Shown here piece by piece: positions 21,281-30,792 of a DNA stretch of 49,051 bases. Both the position numbers and the translations under genes were made by a program. Origin of the DNA: Planctomycetota bacterium. GTDB lineage: Bacteria > Planctomycetota > PLA2 > JAEUHO01. The stretch is from the NCBI GenBank assembly GCA_030065025.1, contig JASJDY010000032.1:1-49051 (forward strand), in the 5' to 3' direction. Under the pieces are notes generated by a model that was not told the DNA's origin, ran no database searches, and saw only the letters and a program-made list of their open reading frames with translations. Positions within the stretch are counted from its first letter, which is position 1, and each line of letters begins with the position of its first letter.

Positions 21281-21703
21281 CTAGCGCACCCACGCCCCGC
21301 CCTGCACCTTCCACAGCTTCCAGTCGTCGTCGACCTCCTTGAACCAGGCGTCCACCGGGACACGCACGGGCCGCCCCAGCGCGGTGCCCTTCACGACCGC
21401 TCGCGCCTTCGCCTCGGCGTCGTCCACCTGGATCTCGAAGATGGCGACGCCCACGTCGGTCGGCTTGTACTTGCGCACGAGGGAGCGGATGTGCTCGACC
21501 GTCTGCGCGCGGTCGCGGTTCTCGTAGGTGAACTCCTCGTGGAGCAGGTTCTCGAGCCACTCCCACGCCTCGGCGCGGATGGCGTGTGCCGCGTCCTCGC
21601 CGAGCTGCTCGATCTTCTCCGCGTCCGTGACGATGAGACGCTCGATCCCGTAGACCGCGAGCACGACGAGGAGCAGGCCCAGAAGGGGCGAACGGAGGGA
21701 CAT
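21281..21703 (-). CDS. small membrane-anchored NTF2/SnoaL-like protein
   Basis: N-terminal TM LRSPLLGLLLVVLAVYGI; LENLLHEEFTYENRDRAQTVEHIRSLVRKYKP ... DAWFKEVDDDWKLWKVQGGAWVR. Confidence 0.65.
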   Translation of the reverse strand: MSLRSPLLGLLLVVLAVYGIERLIVTDAEKIEQLGEDAAHAIRAEAWEWLENLLHEEFTYENRDRAQTVEHIRSLVRKYKPTDVGVAIFEIQVDDAEAKARAVVKGTALGRPVRVPVDAWFKEVDDDWKLWKVQGGAWVR

Positions 21704-21795
21704 CGTCACGGCGTGAACTCCCAGGAAATGCGCCTCGGTGAGGCAATCAGACGCCAGAGGTCGCCGCCTCCGTGCAACGGTAGACTCTTCCGGCC

Positions 21796-22728
21796 ATGCC
21801 GGACGAGGTCAACAAGTACTGCCGCCTGGGCGCCCAGCACCTGGAGCGCGGGGAGCCCGAAGAGGCGCTCCAGTGGTACGACCGGGCGCTGGCGATGGAC
21901 CCCGAGAATCCGATCGCCTGGTGCGGCCGCGGCAAGGCCTGCTACGACCTCGGGCGCCTCGATCGCGCCGACCGGGACTTCCGCAAGGCCCTGCGCTTCG
22001 CCCGCCGCCGCCTCGAGGCGAGCGGCCGCGCGAGCCGCTGGTGGGCCGACGAGGCCACCCGCCCGTACCTGCGCGCGCTGCACGGCCGCGGCCTGTGCCG
22101 CTTCTGGCTCGCCGCGTACGAGGACGCCGCGCGCATGTTCCGTCGTCTGCTGCGCCTCGCGCCGGCCGACCCGCTGGACGTGCGCTTCCTCCTGGGCGAG
22201 ACCTACTTCCGGATGGGTGAGGTCGACCGCGCCATACGGGAGTGGCAGTACGTCGGCGACGATCCCGACGCGCTCTACAACCTCGGCCTCGCGTACTTCT
22301 ACCGCGGCGAGTTCACGCGCTCTGTCGGCGCGTTCCGCCGCGCGATCTTCGAGAACCTGTTCCTCGTCGCGCGCCTGACGAACAGCGAGATCGTCTCGGA
22401 CGTGCCGAGCTACAGCGGGACCCACTACAAGGGACTCGACAGCGAGCACGCGGCCGTGGACTACCTCGACCGCTGCGGCGACCTGTGGCGCGGGCGTCCG
22501 CTCCTCGGACGCTGGCTGCGCGGCATCTACGAGCACGAGATCGTGCACTCCGACGTGCGCCGTCACGTGCAGCAGGTGCGTACGCTGGTGCGCTCGGACC
22601 TCGGCCCGGGCGAGCGCGCGCGGCTCGAGGGCGAGAACACGGCCTTGCGCAGCACGCAGCGGCTGGAGCAGACCGATGGCCAGATCGCTGGTGAGCTGTG
22701 TCGGAAACTCTTCAGAGTCGAAGAGTGA
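21796..22728 (+). CDS. TPR-repeat protein
   Basis: QHLERGEPEEALQWYDRALAMDPENPIAWCGRGKACYDLGRLDRADRDFRKAL; further TPR units at LYNLGLAYFYRGEFTRSVGAFRRAI. Confidence 0.85.
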   Translation: MPDEVNKYCRLGAQHLERGEPEEALQWYDRALAMDPENPIAWCGRGKACYDLGRLDRADRDFRKALRFARRRLEASGRASRWWADEATRPYLRALHGRGLCRFWLAAYEDAARMFRRLLRLAPADPLDVRFLLGETYFRMGEVDRAIREWQYVGDDPDALYNLGLAYFYRGEFTRSVGAFRRAIFENLFLVARLTNSEIVSDVPSYSGTHYKGLDSEHAAVDYLDRCGDLWRGRPLLGRWLRGIYEHEIVHSDVRRHVQQVRTLVRSDLGPGERARLEGENTALRSTQRLEQTDGQIAGELCRKLFRVEE

Positions 22729-22744
22729 CCCGCAGAGCGGGGCA

Positions 22745-24004
22745 CTAGTCCTTGGCTCTGACCCAGCGCCACAGCTCCTTCACGCTCGGCGGCTGCCCGT
22801 AGAGCAGGATGCCCACGCGGAAGACACGCGCAGCCAGACGCACCGCGAGCCACGTCGAGATTGCGAGCAAGCCAATGGTCGCTGCGATCTGCCAGGCGGG
22901 CGGTGAGGGGACGCTCGCGATGCGCGTCATCATCACGAACGGCGTGAACGGCGGGATGAAGGACGAGACCGTCGCCAGCTGACCGTTCGGGTTCTGCAGC
23001 GTGACCATCGAGAGAATCAGCGGCACTGCCAGCAGCATCGACAGCGGCGCCATGAGGTTCTGCGCTTCCTTGATCGTGTTGCAGGCGCTGCCGACCGCCA
23101 CGAACAGGCTCGCGATCATCAGGAAGCCGAGCAGGTAGTAGACGACGAACATGCCGATCTGCTGACCGCCCACCAGACCGTCCGAGCCCTGCAGCGTGGC
23201 CGCCAGCAGGCCGCCGCCGGACCAGAACGTGAGCAGCGTGAGGCCGACCCCGCAGATGCCGAGGATCTTGCCGGACATCAGCTGGTACGGGCTCACGCTC
23301 GAGAGCAGCACCTCGTAGACGCGGTTGGCCTTCTCCTCGATCGTGTTGCTGATCAGCATCTGGCTGATGCCGACGATGCCCATGTAGAGCAGCATCACGA
23401 CGATGATCGGCAGCAGCACCTGCACCGCGCCGGCCTTCTCGCCCTTCTCCGTGACGGCCTCGAACCGCGTCGCCGGCCGCTGCAGCAGGGAGGCCATCTC
23501 CTTGGGGAGCTCGCGCTCCTCGATGATGCGCTGCGTGACGATGCCGTTCACCAGCGCCTCGAGGACGCGGCCCGGCCCGGTGACGCCGGAGGTCGGTCCG
23601 AACACGCCGTGCGACCGCTCGCCCTGAGACACCTCAGCCGGCCGCTTCTCGAGCACGGGGGGCGTCAGCAGGATCAGGTAGTGCTTGCCCTCGCCGGCCT
23701 CGCGCTTGAGCCGCTCGACGCGCGACAGACCGTTCGCGTCCTGCTCCCAGGCCCGCTCGGCCGGCTCGGTGAGGATCGTCCACTCCGGATCGGGGATCGC
23801 GCTCAGCTTCTCGCTGACGGGCCCGGCGAGCACGCCCGTCGCGTCGACGATGACGGCGGTCTCGTACTTCTTGCCCTCGATCATGCGCGGCACGAGGAAG
23901 ATCACGCCCATCCAGACGGGCGTCAGCACGAGGCCGATGATGAACGCCTTCGTGCGGACGTTCTCGAGGTACTCGCGCTTGAGGATGTGCCAGGTGCGGC
24001 TCAT
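22745..24004 (-). CDS. ABC-2 type transporter permease
   Basis: LKREYLENVRTKAFIIGLVLTPVWMGVIFL; IMVLLYMGIVGISQMLISNTIEEKANRVYEVLLSSVSPYQLMSGKILG. Confidence 0.92.
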   Translation of the reverse strand: MSRTWHILKREYLENVRTKAFIIGLVLTPVWMGVIFLVPRMIEGKKYETAVIVDATGVLAGPVSEKLSAIPDPEWTILTEPAERAWEQDANGLSRVERLKREAGEGKHYLILLTPPVLEKRPAEVSQGERSHGVFGPTSGVTGPGRVLEALVNGIVTQRIIEERELPKEMASLLQRPATRFEAVTEKGEKAGAVQVLLPIIVVMLLYMGIVGISQMLISNTIEEKANRVYEVLLSSVSPYQLMSGKILGICGVGLTLLTFWSGGGLLAATLQGSDGLVGGQQIGMFVVYYLLGFLMIASLFVAVGSACNTIKEAQNLMAPLSMLLAVPLILSMVTLQNPNGQLATVSSFIPPFTPFVMMTRIASVPSPPAWQIAATIGLLAISTWLAVRLAARVFRVGILLYGQPPSVKELWRWVRAKD

Positions 24005-24924
24005 GAGGCTTCCGCTCCCGCCACGCGCTTGAAGATCTCGTGCAGGCTCGGCGCACGGAGCTCGAAGCGGCGCACCTCGGCGCGCTCCAAGAGCGCCGCG
24101 AGGAGCGCGTTCGCGTCCGTGCCGGGCTCCAGGGTCAGTTCCGCCTCGTTGCCGTGATCCGTCACGGCGATCACGCCCGGCAGACCCTGGAGGTCCTTCC
24201 CGGCGTGCAGCCGGTAGCGGATGTGCGCCGCGTCGCGGCCCTCCGCCCTGCGCACGTCGTCCACGCTGCCGGAGAGCTGCACCTCACCGTGGTGGATCAT
24301 GATCAGCTCCTGGCAGAGCTGCTCGGCCTGCTCCATCACGTGCGTCGAGAAGACGATCGTCGTGCCCTGCTCGTTCATGGCGAGCACGGCGTCGCGCAGC
24401 ACGTCACGGTTCACCGGGTCGAGTCCCGCGAAGGGCTCGTCCAGCACGAGCAGCTCCGGCTCGTGGATGACCGTCGTCACGAACTGCAGCTTCTGGGACA
24501 TGCCCTTGCTGAGCTCCTCGACGCGGCGCTTGCGCCAGCCGGCGAGACCCACGCTGTCGAGCCAGCGGTCGATGCGCGGCTGCAGGAACGCGTCGTCGCG
24601 GCCCTTGATGTGGCCGAAGAAGCGCAGCATCTCCTCGATGCGCATCTTCTTGTAGAGACCGCGCTCCTCCGGCAGGTAGCCGAGGCGCGGCTTCATGCGC
24701 TCGCTCACGTGCGAGCCCAGCACCTCGACCGTGCCGCCGTCCGGCTTGAAGATGTTCATCAGCATCCGGATCGAGGTCGTCTTGCCGGCGCCGTTGCTGC
24801 CCAGGATGCCGAAGATCGACCCCGCGGGGACCTCGAACGAGATGCCCTTGACGGCGGTGAAGTCGCCGAAGTGCTTCACCACGTCGCGGAAGCGGACTGC
24901 CGGATGCTGGCCGTTGGAGCTCAT
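24001..24924 (-). CDS. ABC transporter ATP-binding protein
   Basis: Walker A LGSNGAGKTTSIRML; LSKGMSQKLQFVTTVIHEPELLVLDEPFAGLDPVNRD; 4-nt overlap with the permease. Confidence 0.95.
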   Translation of the reverse strand: MSSNGQHPAVRFRDVVKHFGDFTAVKGISFEVPAGSIFGILGSNGAGKTTSIRMLMNIFKPDGGTVEVLGSHVSERMKPRLGYLPEERGLYKKMRIEEMLRFFGHIKGRDDAFLQPRIDRWLDSVGLAGWRKRRVEELSKGMSQKLQFVTTVIHEPELLVLDEPFAGLDPVNRDVLRDAVLAMNEQGTTIVFSTHVMEQAEQLCQELIMIHHGEVQLSGSVDDVRRAEGRDAAHIRYRLHAGKDLQGLPGVIAVTDHGNEAELTLEPGTDANALLAALLERAEVRRFELRAPSLHEIFKRVAGAEAS

Positions 24925-24937
24925 CGAAGGGGGGATC

Positions 24938-25888
24938 CTACCGCTTCGTATCGGTCCGCGTGACCGTGCCCCGTACCGTGGCCGTTGCACCGATGGTCAT
25001 CTTCTCCGAGCCGCGCGTGTGGTGCTCGAGGTGGGTGTGGGTCACGTCGAAGGTGGTCGGCACCCCCGTGACGGCGTCGATCGTGGCGAGGCCCTGGAAC
25101 CGATCGCCCGACGAGAACGCGCGGGTCCCGCCGTCCTCGTCTCGCAACGTGCCCTCCAGCTCGATCAGCGCGTCCAGCTCGACCTCGAGCTGCCGGCCGG
25201 TGGGGCCGTCGATGATGCGCTTCAGCCGCGCCGTGCCCTCGAACGTCGGGTTCGGGTTGCTCATGCCCAGCTCGCGGGTGCGGCCGCGGAGCATGCGGAC
25301 GGCGCGCAGGTCGAGCAGCGGGGCGAGCGGCCACGCCTCGCCGACCTGGATCGGACGCGGCGGCAGCCAGGAGGGCGCGCCCCCGTAGCCGGCCAGCAGC
25401 AGCGAGCCGACCCGGTCCGCCACCTCGAGCTGCTCACCCTTCGTGCCGCCGGCGAGCTTGAGGGAGTCCGGCACCGCGCGCCCGTCGCGATCGTGGGCGA
25501 GGCGTCCGGTCATCGCCTCGCGCTTCATCAGGCCCTCGGCGCCGACGCCTTCGGCGTCCAGGTACTGCAGCTGGATGCTCGACGTGGGCGGGGCGCCGTG
25601 GGGCGGACGCTGATGGGTCCACGTGTGCTCCAACGTCGCGTGCCGCCTCACGCTCTGGTCCTTCGGGCGCCCCCGATCCACCCCCTTCACGTAGGCGGTG
25701 CTCGTGATGCTGAGCACCGCGCGGTAGGCGGTGCCGTCTTCGACGCCCCAGGTGACCTTCACGGCGTCGCCCTCAGGCGCGCTCTCGAGTCCCTTGGACT
25801 TCAGCCCGTGGGGCGTGGGCTCGGGCGTCTCGTCGCCGCAGGCGGTGAGGAAGGCGAGGGCGAGGAGGAGGGGGAGGACGCGGGGCAT
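24938..25888 (-). CDS. lipoprotein of unknown function (DUF6263-like)
   Basis: Lipobox MPRVLPLLLALAFLTACGDE; ORF may start at 25906. EVELDALIELEGTLRDEDGGTRAFSSGDRFQGLATIDAVTGVPTTFDVTHTHLEH. Confidence 0.65.
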   Translation of the reverse strand: MPRVLPLLLALAFLTACGDETPEPTPHGLKSKGLESAPEGDAVKVTWGVEDGTAYRAVLSITSTAYVKGVDRGRPKDQSVRRHATLEHTWTHQRPPHGAPPTSSIQLQYLDAEGVGAEGLMKREAMTGRLAHDRDGRAVPDSLKLAGGTKGEQLEVADRVGSLLLAGYGGAPSWLPPRPIQVGEAWPLAPLLDLRAVRMLRGRTRELGMSNPNPTFEGTARLKRIIDGPTGRQLEVELDALIELEGTLRDEDGGTRAFSSGDRFQGLATIDAVTGVPTTFDVTHTHLEHHTRGSEKMTIGATATVRGTVTRTDTKR

Positions 25889-25909
25889 GGCGGGGGATTG
25901 TGGCACGGC

Positions 25910-26857
25910 CTACTGCGGCAGGGTCCTCTGCAGCACGCGCATCCAGTTCCCACCCAAGATCTTCGCGACGGACGTCTCGTCGACGCCGCGCCCGCGGAGG
26001 CCCTCTCCGATCAGGCGCAGGTCCGCCACGGAGTCGATGCCCTGCGGCGCCCGGTCCGGCGGGAATCCGCCGTCGAGATCCGAGCCGATCCCGACGTGAT
26101 CCGCACCCACGAGCGCGAGCATGTGCATCGCGTGATCCAGCACCGTGTCGACCGTGGACTCCTTGCCCGCCAGGAACTCCTCGTAGAGCACGAGCCCGAC
26201 GAGTCCGTCGCGCGCCGCGATCGCCCGGATCTGGTCGTCGGTGAGGTTGCGGCGGTGCGGCTGCAGCGCGTGGGCGTTGCTGTGGCTCGCGACGACCAGC
26301 CCGTCGTCGACGGAGAGCACATCGTCGAACGCCTCCGGCTTGAGGTGGCTGACATCGGGGATGACCCGCGCCGTCCGCATGCGCTCGACCAGCCGGCGCC
26401 CGTCCGCCGTGAGGCTGCGCGCGTCGTCCCACGCGCCGCAGTAGCGGTTGCCGGTGTTCCAGGCGATGCCCACGACGCGCACGCCGCGGTCGGCCCAGCG
26501 CTCGAGGTCCCGCGGCGAGCGGATGGGGTCCGCGCCCTCCATCAGGTGCAGGAGGCCGATCGGGCCGCCGGCCTGGCAGAGCCTCAGGTCGCCCTTGCTC
26601 TCGATGCGGAAGAGGTCGTCCGCGTGGCGCTTGAGCAGGTCGTCGTAGCAGTCCAGCTGCCGCTTCGCGAGCTCGAAGGGCGTGCCGTCAGGCCAGTAGC
26701 CGGCAGGGGCGAAGAGGGTGCCCAGGATCAGGCCGAGGCCGCCGCGCTTGGCGTCCGGAAGGGAGAGCGCGTGGCGGTCCGAGGCGGGGGTCCCGAAGTC
26801 CCAGGCCGGATCCTCGAGCATCGCCATGGCGATGTCCTGGTGGCCGTCGACGATCAT
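25910..26857 (-). CDS. membrane dipeptidase (peptidase family M19)
   Basis: IVDGHQDIAMAM; DVSHLKPEAFDDVLSVDDGLVVASHSNAHALQPHRRNLTDDQIRAIAARDGLVG; DHVGIGSDLDGG. Confidence 0.92.
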   Translation of the reverse strand: MIVDGHQDIAMAMLEDPAWDFGTPASDRHALSLPDAKRGGLGLILGTLFAPAGYWPDGTPFELAKRQLDCYDDLLKRHADDLFRIESKGDLRLCQAGGPIGLLHLMEGADPIRSPRDLERWADRGVRVVGIAWNTGNRYCGAWDDARSLTADGRRLVERMRTARVIPDVSHLKPEAFDDVLSVDDGLVVASHSNAHALQPHRRNLTDDQIRAIAARDGLVGLVLYEEFLAGKESTVDTVLDHAMHMLALVGADHVGIGSDLDGGFPPDRAPQGIDSVADLRLIGEGLRGRGVDETSVAKILGGNWMRVLQRTLPQ

Positions 26858-26979
26858 CTGGTCCCTCTCCGACCCGTCCCCACGCCACCCGGCGTCGGCC
26901 GCGATTCTGGCCCAACGGCCGCGGAAGCGGAAGCCGCATCTTGGGGGCCCTGAGGCCCAGGCGGGTAGCCTGTCGCGCC

Positions 26980-27648
26980 GTGGACCCCTTCTCGCACGAG
27001 ACCCCGATCCTGCTCGTCCTGCCCGCCGCGGAGCGGGTGGAGGCCGTGCTGCCGCGCATGCTGGCCGAGCCGGAGATCCGCCAGTTCGCGCTGCCGCCGC
27101 TGTGGGCCCTGGAGAAGGTCGGCATCGACCTCGTCGGCGCGCTTCCGGGGGTGCCGACGATCTCCCTCGAGACGCTGGAGGAGGTGCTCGGCACGCTCAT
27201 CCGCCTGTGCGACGAGCAGGAGCTCGACGCGCTCGTCAAGCGCGAGTGGGCCTCCGTGGACGAGCGCGTCCGGCAGTACTACCTGGACGCGAGCATCGCC
27301 CAGACGTTCGCCATGATCTTCAAGCTCGCGCCGCGCTCGCTCGAGCAGGAGCCGCCGCCGAGCTTCCGTCGCGACCGCATCCACGAGAACGGCTTCACGG
27401 TCGAGTACCGCCTCGCGCGGGTCTTCGACGAAGGCGACTTCCGCGCGCCCGAGGAGGAAGGCTCGATCGTCGTGTATCCGTTCGACCCGGCCAACGAGGA
27501 AGCGCGCACCGAAGCCGGCCTCGAGCCGGGTAGCGGTGCGGTGCTCGAGATCTTCCCGTACGAGGCGGGCCGGGAGCGGCATCGCGAGGTGTGGGCGGCG
27601 GTCGCGGCGCGGCACGGCGGCAAGGTCGTGGATCCGCGGGGGAGCTGA
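26980..27648 (+). CDS. hypothetical protein
   Basis: GTG start; TAGCCT box 8 nt upstream; 222 aa with coding-like composition; no family recognised. Confidence 0.65.
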   Translation: MDPFSHETPILLVLPAAERVEAVLPRMLAEPEIRQFALPPLWALEKVGIDLVGALPGVPTISLETLEEVLGTLIRLCDEQELDALVKREWASVDERVRQYYLDASIAQTFAMIFKLAPRSLEQEPPPSFRRDRIHENGFTVEYRLARVFDEGDFRAPEEEGSIVVYPFDPANEEARTEAGLEPGSGAVLEIFPYEAGRERHREVWAAVAARHGGKVVDPRGS

Positions 27649-27737
27649 GTCCCGCTCTCGCTCGCGCTCCCGCTCGAATTATCGGGCCTATCCATGATGC
27701 GCGCGAATGGCGAGCGCGTGTGAGAGCGCGAGCGCGA

Positions 27738-29639
27738 CTACCTCGTCACCAAGAGAGTTCCCGTTACGCCGTTCTTCGGACCAGCCGGCCACAGACTCGT
27801 CGGCCCCCAGGAGATGCCGCAGTCGAAGAGACGCCCCGCGTGCGGCTCGCCGCCGAGCGCGAAGCGATCGAACACCACCTCGATGGTGTGGTGCGTCTTC
27901 GAGACGTGCCGCGCCGTCCGCACGTGGCCCGGCTCCAGCGCGGGCGCGCCGGGACGGCCGCTGGCGTCGAGCGTCACGCCCTCGGGTGTCGCGCGCACGT
28001 GCCAGCGCTGCGAACGTCCGGGCGCCTCGAGCGAGAGCTGCAGCACGTAGGGCACGGTGCCGACGACGTCACGGTCGATCCGGATGCCGACATGCAGCGC
28101 GTGCCCGTCGGAGTACGTCAGGACGTCCACGCCGCGGTCGTAGCGCACGAGGCCGCGCGCGAAGCCCCAGGCGCGATCGTCGAGCCGCCCGTCCACGCTG
28201 CCTGAGGACGGCACGATCGGGATGCCGGCGGCGCTCGGCCGCCCACCACGGTTCCACACGCCGTCCCGCAGTGCGTCCGCCATGGGAGCCATCCACGGGA
28301 CGAGGCCCAGGTTCTCCTTGTCCGCCGCCCGCAGGCGCCGCATCAGGTCGGCGGCGAATGCCTCGGGATCCTCGGTGCCTGTCGTCGGCACGAGCGGCTG
28401 CAGCAGCTGGGTGCCGAAGCGGTGCGCCTCCAGCGGCTCCCACGCGGACTCGAGGATCGGCGCCGTGTTCCGGCCGACCACCACGACGCCCGCGAGCACG
28501 TCGGGCAGATCGGCGTCGCGGCCTCGCGGCAGCGACGGAATCCGCGCCTTGTCCTTGCCGCGCTGCGACGGCGCGGCCCACGTCTCGAGCAGCACGACGG
28601 GCACACCCGCCTCGCGCACGCGGCGCTCGGCCTGCTCGCGCGTGACGGTGGTCGCGTGCTCGGACGGGCCGCTCCACGCGATGAGCGCCTCGGGGATGTC
28701 GCGGAGATCGGGCGGCGGTCCGAGCGCGCGCGCGAGGCGGTCGCTGTACGCGCTCGGTACCACGATCAGCTCCTCGAGGCCGCCCGGGCGCAGGGCCTCA
28801 GTGATGCGGCGCGCGATGGCGCGCTCGCGGGCCGCGGTGTTCCTCTCGAACACGAGGGCGACGTGTTGGACACCCAGCTCGCGCTGCCAGGCGCTCGCCG
28901 TGAGGGCGTCGGCCCGAGCGAACACGTCGGCGTCCTTCGCCGAGAGGGGCCACGGCGTCCGGAGCGCGAGCACCGGCGTGACGCCTTGCGTGCGCAGGGC
29001 CGCCACGGTCGCCCGCCAACCGCGGTGCGGCTCCTGCCGGGTCTCGATCCAGACGCGGTTCGCGCGTGCGCCGCCTGCGGTCGTGGCGTCCTCGTCACGC
29101 ACGAAGTCGCCCGGCGCCCACGCGCGGATGGCGTGGTGCGGGCGTACGCGGCGCGTGCCCGCGCGCACGACGGTGAACGCCTCCTCGTTGGGGCGCTTGA
29201 AGTCGAGCGAGCGCATGTCCGGCGCGATCATCTTCGCCGGCGCACTGGCCTCGAACTCGAAGCGTGCGGCCTGCAGCGCCGCGGGATCGGCGCCCATCAC
29301 GAAGACCTTGGCATCACGGCCGTCGCGCCAGGCCCAGATCGCGTACCCGCCGCCGAGGTCGTCGACGTCGAGCTGGAAGACGTCGCAGAGGCGGCGCGCA
29401 AGCGGGTCGTGGTGGGGGAGCCCGAGCACGACCACGGAGCCCTTCGGCAACGGCCAGGCAAGCGGCTGCGGTCGCTTGCCGCCGGGCAGGAAGGCGTCGA
29501 GCGCCTTGGGTACGCCCGGGCTGCCGAGCACCGCCGCGCGGTTGACGACGAGGGCCTCGGCCATCGCCACCTCATCCTCCGCTTGCGTGAACGCTGCGGG
29601 AACGAGGAGGAGCGCGACGATCAGCAGGGGCCGGACCAT
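27738..29639 (-). CDS. secreted GH84/O-GlcNAcase-like protein with C-terminal CBM9-like domain, catalytic Asp pair apparently absent
   Basis: Signal peptide MVRPLLIVALLLVPAAFTQAE; LRTQGVTPVLALRTPW, LGVQHVALVFERN, LIAWSGPSEHATTVTREQA, AGVVVVGRNTAPILESAWEPLEAHRFG; CBM9-like DGRLDDRAWGFARGLVRYDRG. Confidence 0.6.
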   Translation of the reverse strand: MVRPLLIVALLLVPAAFTQAEDEVAMAEALVVNRAAVLGSPGVPKALDAFLPGGKRPQPLAWPLPKGSVVVLGLPHHDPLARRLCDVFQLDVDDLGGGYAIWAWRDGRDAKVFVMGADPAALQAARFEFEASAPAKMIAPDMRSLDFKRPNEEAFTVVRAGTRRVRPHHAIRAWAPGDFVRDEDATTAGGARANRVWIETRQEPHRGWRATVAALRTQGVTPVLALRTPWPLSAKDADVFARADALTASAWQRELGVQHVALVFERNTAARERAIARRITEALRPGGLEELIVVPSAYSDRLARALGPPPDLRDIPEALIAWSGPSEHATTVTREQAERRVREAGVPVVLLETWAAPSQRGKDKARIPSLPRGRDADLPDVLAGVVVVGRNTAPILESAWEPLEAHRFGTQLLQPLVPTTGTEDPEAFAADLMRRLRAADKENLGLVPWMAPMADALRDGVWNRGGRPSAAGIPIVPSSGSVDGRLDDRAWGFARGLVRYDRGVDVLTYSDGHALHVGIRIDRDVVGTVPYVLQLSLEAPGRSQRWHVRATPEGVTLDASGRPGAPALEPGHVRTARHVSKTHHTIEVVFDRFALGGEPHAGRLFDCGISWGPTSLWPAGPKNGVTGTLLVTR

Positions 29640-29680
29640 GGGGCGGAGTGTACGCCGCGGAGATGCGTACAATCCTCGGC

Positions 29681-30382
29681 GTGCGCAGCGTGGCGATCCT
29701 CATCATCGGCGACGAGATCCTGAGCGGCGAGATCGTCGACGAGAACGGTCCGTGGCTCATCGCCCGACTCAACGAGGCCGGCGTGCGCGCCGTGCGGCAG
29801 GTGGTCGTGCCGGACGACGCGGAGCAGATCGGCGCTGAGCTCACGCGGCTGCGCGGTCTGGCCGACGCGGTCGTCGTCTCGGGCGGCATCGGCCCGACGC
29901 ACGACGACGTCACGCGTGAAGCCGTGGCCGAGGCGCTCGGGCTACCGCTCGAGGAACACGCCGAAGCCGTCGAGCGCATCCGCGGCTACTACGGCGACCG
30001 CGCGACCGATGCGGAGCTTGCGATGGCCTGCCTGCCGCGCGGCTCGCGGCTCGTCAACGGCGCGAAGACGAACACGATCGGGTTCGCGATCTCCGGCGTG
30101 TACGTGTTCCCCGGGGTACCGTTCCTCTTCCGCGATCTCGTCGCGGGTGTGACGCCCGAGTTCTCTTCTGCACCACTCCACAAGCAGGAGCTGCGCAGCG
30201 ACCTGCGGGAGGGGGAGATCGCGGCGCTCCTGGCGCGCTTCCAGGGCGGCGTGGCGGACGTGGCGATCGGCAGCTACCCGGTGTGCGAGGAGGGCTGCTG
30301 GCACGTGCGCGTCGTGGTGCGCGGCGTCGATCCCGAGCGCGTGGCAGCCGTGGCGGCCGAAATCGGCCCGCGGTTGGGGTGA
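29681..30382 (+). CDS. CinA N-terminal-type molybdopterin-binding (MoCF) domain protein
   Basis: VRSVAILIIGDEILSGEIVDENGPWLIARLNEAGV; VVSGGIGPTHDDVTREAVAEALG; NTIGFAISGVYVFPGVPFLF. The ORF can start at ATG 29663, but a TACAAT box lies over that position, favouring GTG 29681. Confidence 0.88.
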   Translation: MRSVAILIIGDEILSGEIVDENGPWLIARLNEAGVRAVRQVVVPDDAEQIGAELTRLRGLADAVVVSGGIGPTHDDVTREAVAEALGLPLEEHAEAVERIRGYYGDRATDAELAMACLPRGSRLVNGAKTNTIGFAISGVYVFPGVPFLFRDLVAGVTPEFSSAPLHKQELRSDLREGEIAALLARFQGGVADVAIGSYPVCEEGCWHVRVVVRGVDPERVAAVAAEIGPRLG

Positions 30383-30427
30383 TGGGCCCCCTGGATGCGG
30401 CCCAGGGTTGACCGGGAACGGCACGCC

Positions 30428-30433
30428 TATACT
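30428..30433 (+). promoter_or_regulatory. candidate -10 box (TATACT) of the tRNA-Ala gene
   Basis: TATACT about 20 nt upstream of the tRNA 5' end. TTGACC at 30408-30413 gives only a 14-nt spacer, so the -35 is uncertain. Confidence 0.45.
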
Positions 30434-30453
30434 GTTTCGCCTCCCCGAGACGT

Positions 30454-30529
30454 GGGGCCGTAGCTCACTTGGTAGAGCGCCTCGTTCGCAATGAGGAGGT
30501 AAGGGGTTCGATTCCCCTCGGCTCCACCA
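30454..30529 (+). tRNA. tRNA-Ala (anticodon CGC), encoded CCA end
   Basis: GGGGCCG acceptor pairs with CGGCTCC (one G-U); D-arm GCTC..GAGC; anticodon stem CCTCG/TGAGG with loop TTCGCAA; T-arm AGGGG-TTCGATT-CCCCT; ACCA end. Confidence 0.96.
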
Positions 30530-30603
30530 TTTCTCGTTTTGGCGGCTGCCCCGGTTTGGCGGGCGGCTCGATCATCCAGCGGTGCTCGCCACCCCCGGTT
30601 GCA

Positions 30604-30649
30604 TGTAGGGGCGGGTTGAGCGAGGCGGAGCCGAGCGGAATACCCGCCC
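30604..30649 (+). repeat. TGTAGGGGC hairpin repeat, copy A
   Basis: TGTAGGGGCGGGTTGAGCGAGGCGGAGCCGAGCGGAATACCCGCCC; stem GGGCGGGT/ACCCGCCC. Confidence 0.6.
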
Positions 30650-30718
30650 GGAGCACATGCTCCAGCGACGTGCACGCGGCTGGTGATGCACCTCGCTCAG
30701 GGTCGAGCCAAGGCCGGC

Positions 30719-30747
30719 GTCCGCACGGGCACTGTGCCCACACGGAC
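30719..30747. other. strong inverted repeat / hairpin in intergenic region
   Basis: GTCCG-CAC-GGGCAC-T-GTGCCC-ACA-CGGAC: 5+6 bp stems around a 3x3 internal loop. Confidence 0.55.
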
Positions 30748-30792
30748 CAGGGCCCCACGCGCGTGCGGTCGACCCACGTGGTGTCACGGGCC

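Noticed and set aside
30465-30758. Minus-strand ORF containing RGIEPLTSSLRTRRSTK
   Set aside because: This is the well-known artefact of translating the antisense of a tRNA gene; it overlaps the tRNA-Ala.
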